This document shows positions 20,396 through 22,039 of a stretch of DNA of 22,039 nucleotides, in pieces. Within the stretch, counting starts at the first letter, position 1; each line of letters starts with the position of its first letter. The notes under the pieces were generated by a model. The model did not search any database, was not told the origin of the DNA, and saw nothing but the letters and a program-made list of their open reading frames with translations. Position numbers and translations under genes: made by a program. The stretch comes from JBBDRV01 sp040905285. GTDB taxonomy: Bacteria; Bacteroidota; Rhodothermia; Balneolales; Balneolaceae. The stretch spans positions 1-22,039 of the forward strand of contig JBBDRV010000194.1 in the NCBI GenBank assembly GCA_040905285.1, written 5' to 3'.

Positions 20396-21630
20396 CCTGC
20401 TTTCAGAAGGCGACCCAACCCGCCCTCGTATTGGGTGAAATCGGCCTGGTTCATAATTTAAGCAGAGCGAAAATTCCTGTGTATGTTGGCAGTGAGATCC
20501 GCGACAACCCCTCTTTGTATTCCCGGTTTACAGAAAAAAGGATTTTCTTCTCAGATTATACATCCGGAAAATTTATTGATGAACTCTGCGAGTTCGGCAA
20601 AACCCAGGAACAAAAAACAGTTATTTTCAGTGATGATGACCATGCGATATTGAATATTGCACAGCATCAGAAACGACTGGAGCCGTATTTCCTGTTTACT
20701 TTCCCGCCTGCGGAGAAAGTTAAAAAGTTGCTGGATAAGCAATTATTCTGTGAATTGATTGACGGATTTGATCTGCCTGCCCCAAGATCCGTCACACTGT
20801 CCTCTGTCGCGGAGTTAAGAGAAAAGCCGGTTTCCAGGCTCACGTATCCGTGTATTGTAAAACCGTCATTTAAACAGGCCTGGTGGAATACGGAATTCGG
20901 AAACCAGGTCGGTGACTATCAGAAAGCCATCAAGTGCGAAACGTACGATATACTGAAGGAAAAATATGAGCAGATCGCAAAAGTCAATCCACACGTGGTT
21001 GTTCAGGAGTTTATAGAAGGGGGAGAAGATGAAATCTACAGTGTAAATATGTATGTGGATAAAAGCGGGGAACTTCGGGGGTATTTTATTGCCCGAAAGC
21101 TGCGTACATATCCCATACGGGCCGGTGAAGGAAGTTATATTGTAACTGTAGACGATCCGGAAATGATTCAGACAGCCATGGATATTGCCGGGAAACTGAC
21201 CCTGGCGGGCCTGTTGAATATCCAGTTTAAACGTGACAACAGAACGGGCAAGCCAGTACTGCTGGAAATACATACCCGGAACAGCGCCTGGAGTTATCTC
21301 GGCACGGCGGCAGGCGTCAATGTTGCGGAATTGTACTACAGGGATTTAACCGGCCATAAACCGGTGGATGTGCCGGGTTACAAGGAAGATGTATCATTCA
21401 TTTTCCTTGAAAAGGATATAAAAGCCTTTGTCCGGAATTTAAAAAGCCGGCAGATTTCCATCAGCTGGTGGATCGGCACCTATCTTAAAAAATTTACACC
21501 GGCCGGATACCTGTGGCACGATCCCCTGCCCGTTATTATGACCCTGTACTTTTTTCTGCGGAGAAGGATTGCCTGGACAAAATCTTTTTTTATGAATCCT
21601 GAAACCGGTCCCCGTCTCAGGGATGCATAG
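20392..21630 (+). CDS. ATP-grasp ligase (COG3919-like), second of a tandem pair
   Basis: The 412-aa paralogue of the preceding enzyme begins within its stop codon (ATGA), so the two are translationally coupled and probably made in equal amounts, perhaps as a heteromer. It has the same layout: ALVLGEIGLVHNLSRAKIPV, VIFSDDDHAIL, Lys157 in CIVKPSFKQAWW, VVVQEFIEGGED, and Glu292/Asn297 in LLEIHTRNS. The C-terminal 80 residues differ most between the two and may set specificity. Both copies keep the ATP and metal residues, so neither looks dead. Pairs of ATP-grasp enzymes act in succession in graspetide (microviridin) pathways, but those belong to a different branch, so this is only an analogy. 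The gene ends 11 bp from a convergent gene. Confidence 0.87.
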   Translation: MTCFQKATQPALVLGEIGLVHNLSRAKIPVYVGSEIRDNPSLYSRFTEKRIFFSDYTSGKFIDELCEFGKTQEQKTVIFSDDDHAILNIAQHQKRLEPYFLFTFPPAEKVKKLLDKQLFCELIDGFDLPAPRSVTLSSVAELREKPVSRLTYPCIVKPSFKQAWWNTEFGNQVGDYQKAIKCETYDILKEKYEQIAKVNPHVVVQEFIEGGEDEIYSVNMYVDKSGELRGYFIARKLRTYPIRAGEGSYIVTVDDPEMIQTAMDIAGKLTLAGLLNIQFKRDNRTGKPVLLEIHTRNSAWSYLGTAAGVNVAELYYRDLTGHKPVDVPGYKEDVSFIFLEKDIKAFVRNLKSRQISISWWIGTYLKKFTPAGYLWHDPLPVIMTLYFFLRRRIAWTKSFFMNPETGPRLRDA

Positions 21631-21641
21631 TGCCGGATTTG

Positions 21642-22039
21642 CTACAGGTCCTGCTTGACAGGGTCTGCCGTGAAAACATTGATGCTGTAGGCCAGCCGTA
21701 CCGGTTCATTTTGACTGCAGAGGGTTTCGATCTTTTCCGTGAGGTCATCCCAAACCGGACCTTCATGGGTAATGGAGCTTTGGGACCGGGCACAACCGAT
21801 CAGCTTCTGGAGATCCATGTCTTCTTTCATCGAGTATGTATAACGACGTACATTTTTATAGAAAGGCAGGTATTGAAATTTCCACAGCAGCCGCATATTC
21901 ATTTTTTTTATTTTACCGGCAACTCCTGCATAGGGTTCAACCCGGTCCGGATTCCCGAGAGCAGCTTCCTCGATCAGTCTGGAATACGAGAAAGTAAATG
22001 AATCCCCGACATCCCAGTAATTCCATACCAGAGCCAGCT
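21642..22039 (-). CDS. Protein of unknown function, C-terminal part only
   Basis: The last 132 codons of a minus-strand gene enter from the right edge and end at TAG (complement of 21642-21644). The frame is open across the whole 398 bp, so the internal Met at 21902 is not the start. The visible part begins LALVWNYWDVGDSFTF, continues SYSRLIEEAALGNPDRVEPY, has a basic middle (AGKIKKMNMRLLWK) and ends VFTADPVKQDL. It has no membrane segment or motif that I recognise. It is convergent with the second ATP-grasp gene, with an 11-bp gap too short for a separate terminator. Composition and frame length make it a real gene; no function is proposed. Confidence 0.7.
   Translation of the reverse strand, partial: LALVWNYWDVGDSFTFSYSRLIEEAALGNPDRVEPYAGVAGKIKKMNMRLLWKFQYLPFYKNVRRYTYSMKEDMDLQKLIGCARSQSSITHEGPVWDDLTEKIETLCSQNEPVRLAYSINVFTADPVKQDL

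Overview
The window looks like chromosomal DNA from a free-living, Gram-negative member of the Bacteroidota/Rhodothermota/Balneolota group. This is an inference. It rests on lipoprotein signal peptides on catabolic enzymes, a PVC-type heme-binding protein next to DUF1080 and RidA-like lipoproteins, a DUF2383 protein, COG3919-like ATP-grasp enzymes, mixed strong and absent Shine-Dalgarno sites, and very AT-rich intergenic DNA between coding regions of roughly balanced composition. No rRNA, tRNA, CRISPR array or complete insertion sequence was seen.

Layout. (1) Positions 1-5336, minus strand: exported catabolic proteins in the order DUF1080 lipoprotein, triple-RidA lipoprotein, PVC-type dehydrogenase with HEAT-like repeats and a C-terminal cytochrome c, then the start of a further lipoprotein running off the left edge. 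A 139-bp imperfect palindrome (291-429) lies before the last one. (2) Positions 5590-8243: a NarL-type response regulator and a REC-HisKA-HATPase hybrid kinase, divergently transcribed across 857 bp of AT-rich DNA. (3) Positions 8402-12142: a stress block with a DUF2383 protein, a four-helix membrane protein, and the minus-strand operon catalase - small membrane protein - SDR. The catalase is abnormal: the N-terminal arm is missing and the axial heme tyrosine is a cysteine. (4) Positions 12677-14581: a sulfotransferase and a GT4 glycosyltransferase, probably for a surface glycan. (5) Positions 14959-17713: an M50 site-2 protease with CBS domains and a sugar/sorbosone dehydrogenase-like lipoprotein, followed at once by a 122-bp palindrome. 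(6) Positions 18012-18759: a bacteriocin-like cassette with two short peptides carrying the same double-glycine leader pattern, a two-helix membrane protein between them, and a terminator behind. The second peptide (59 aa) is easily missed because it is so short. (7) Positions 19106-21630: two tandem paralogous ATP-grasp ligases with overlapping stop and start, meeting the C-terminus of an unknown minus-strand gene.

The best candidate for an undescribed system is the pair of double-glycine-leader peptides with their membrane protein, possibly with a third, degenerate leader ORF and with the two ATP-grasp enzymes downstream. No peptidase-transporter is in the window, and the ATP-grasp link rests on proximity only. 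The second candidate is the catalase-fold protein with Cys at the heme-ligand position, which is either decaying or changed in function. A third theme is the number of short direct duplications (10-25 bp, two to four copies) in non-coding DNA, two of which run across stop codons.
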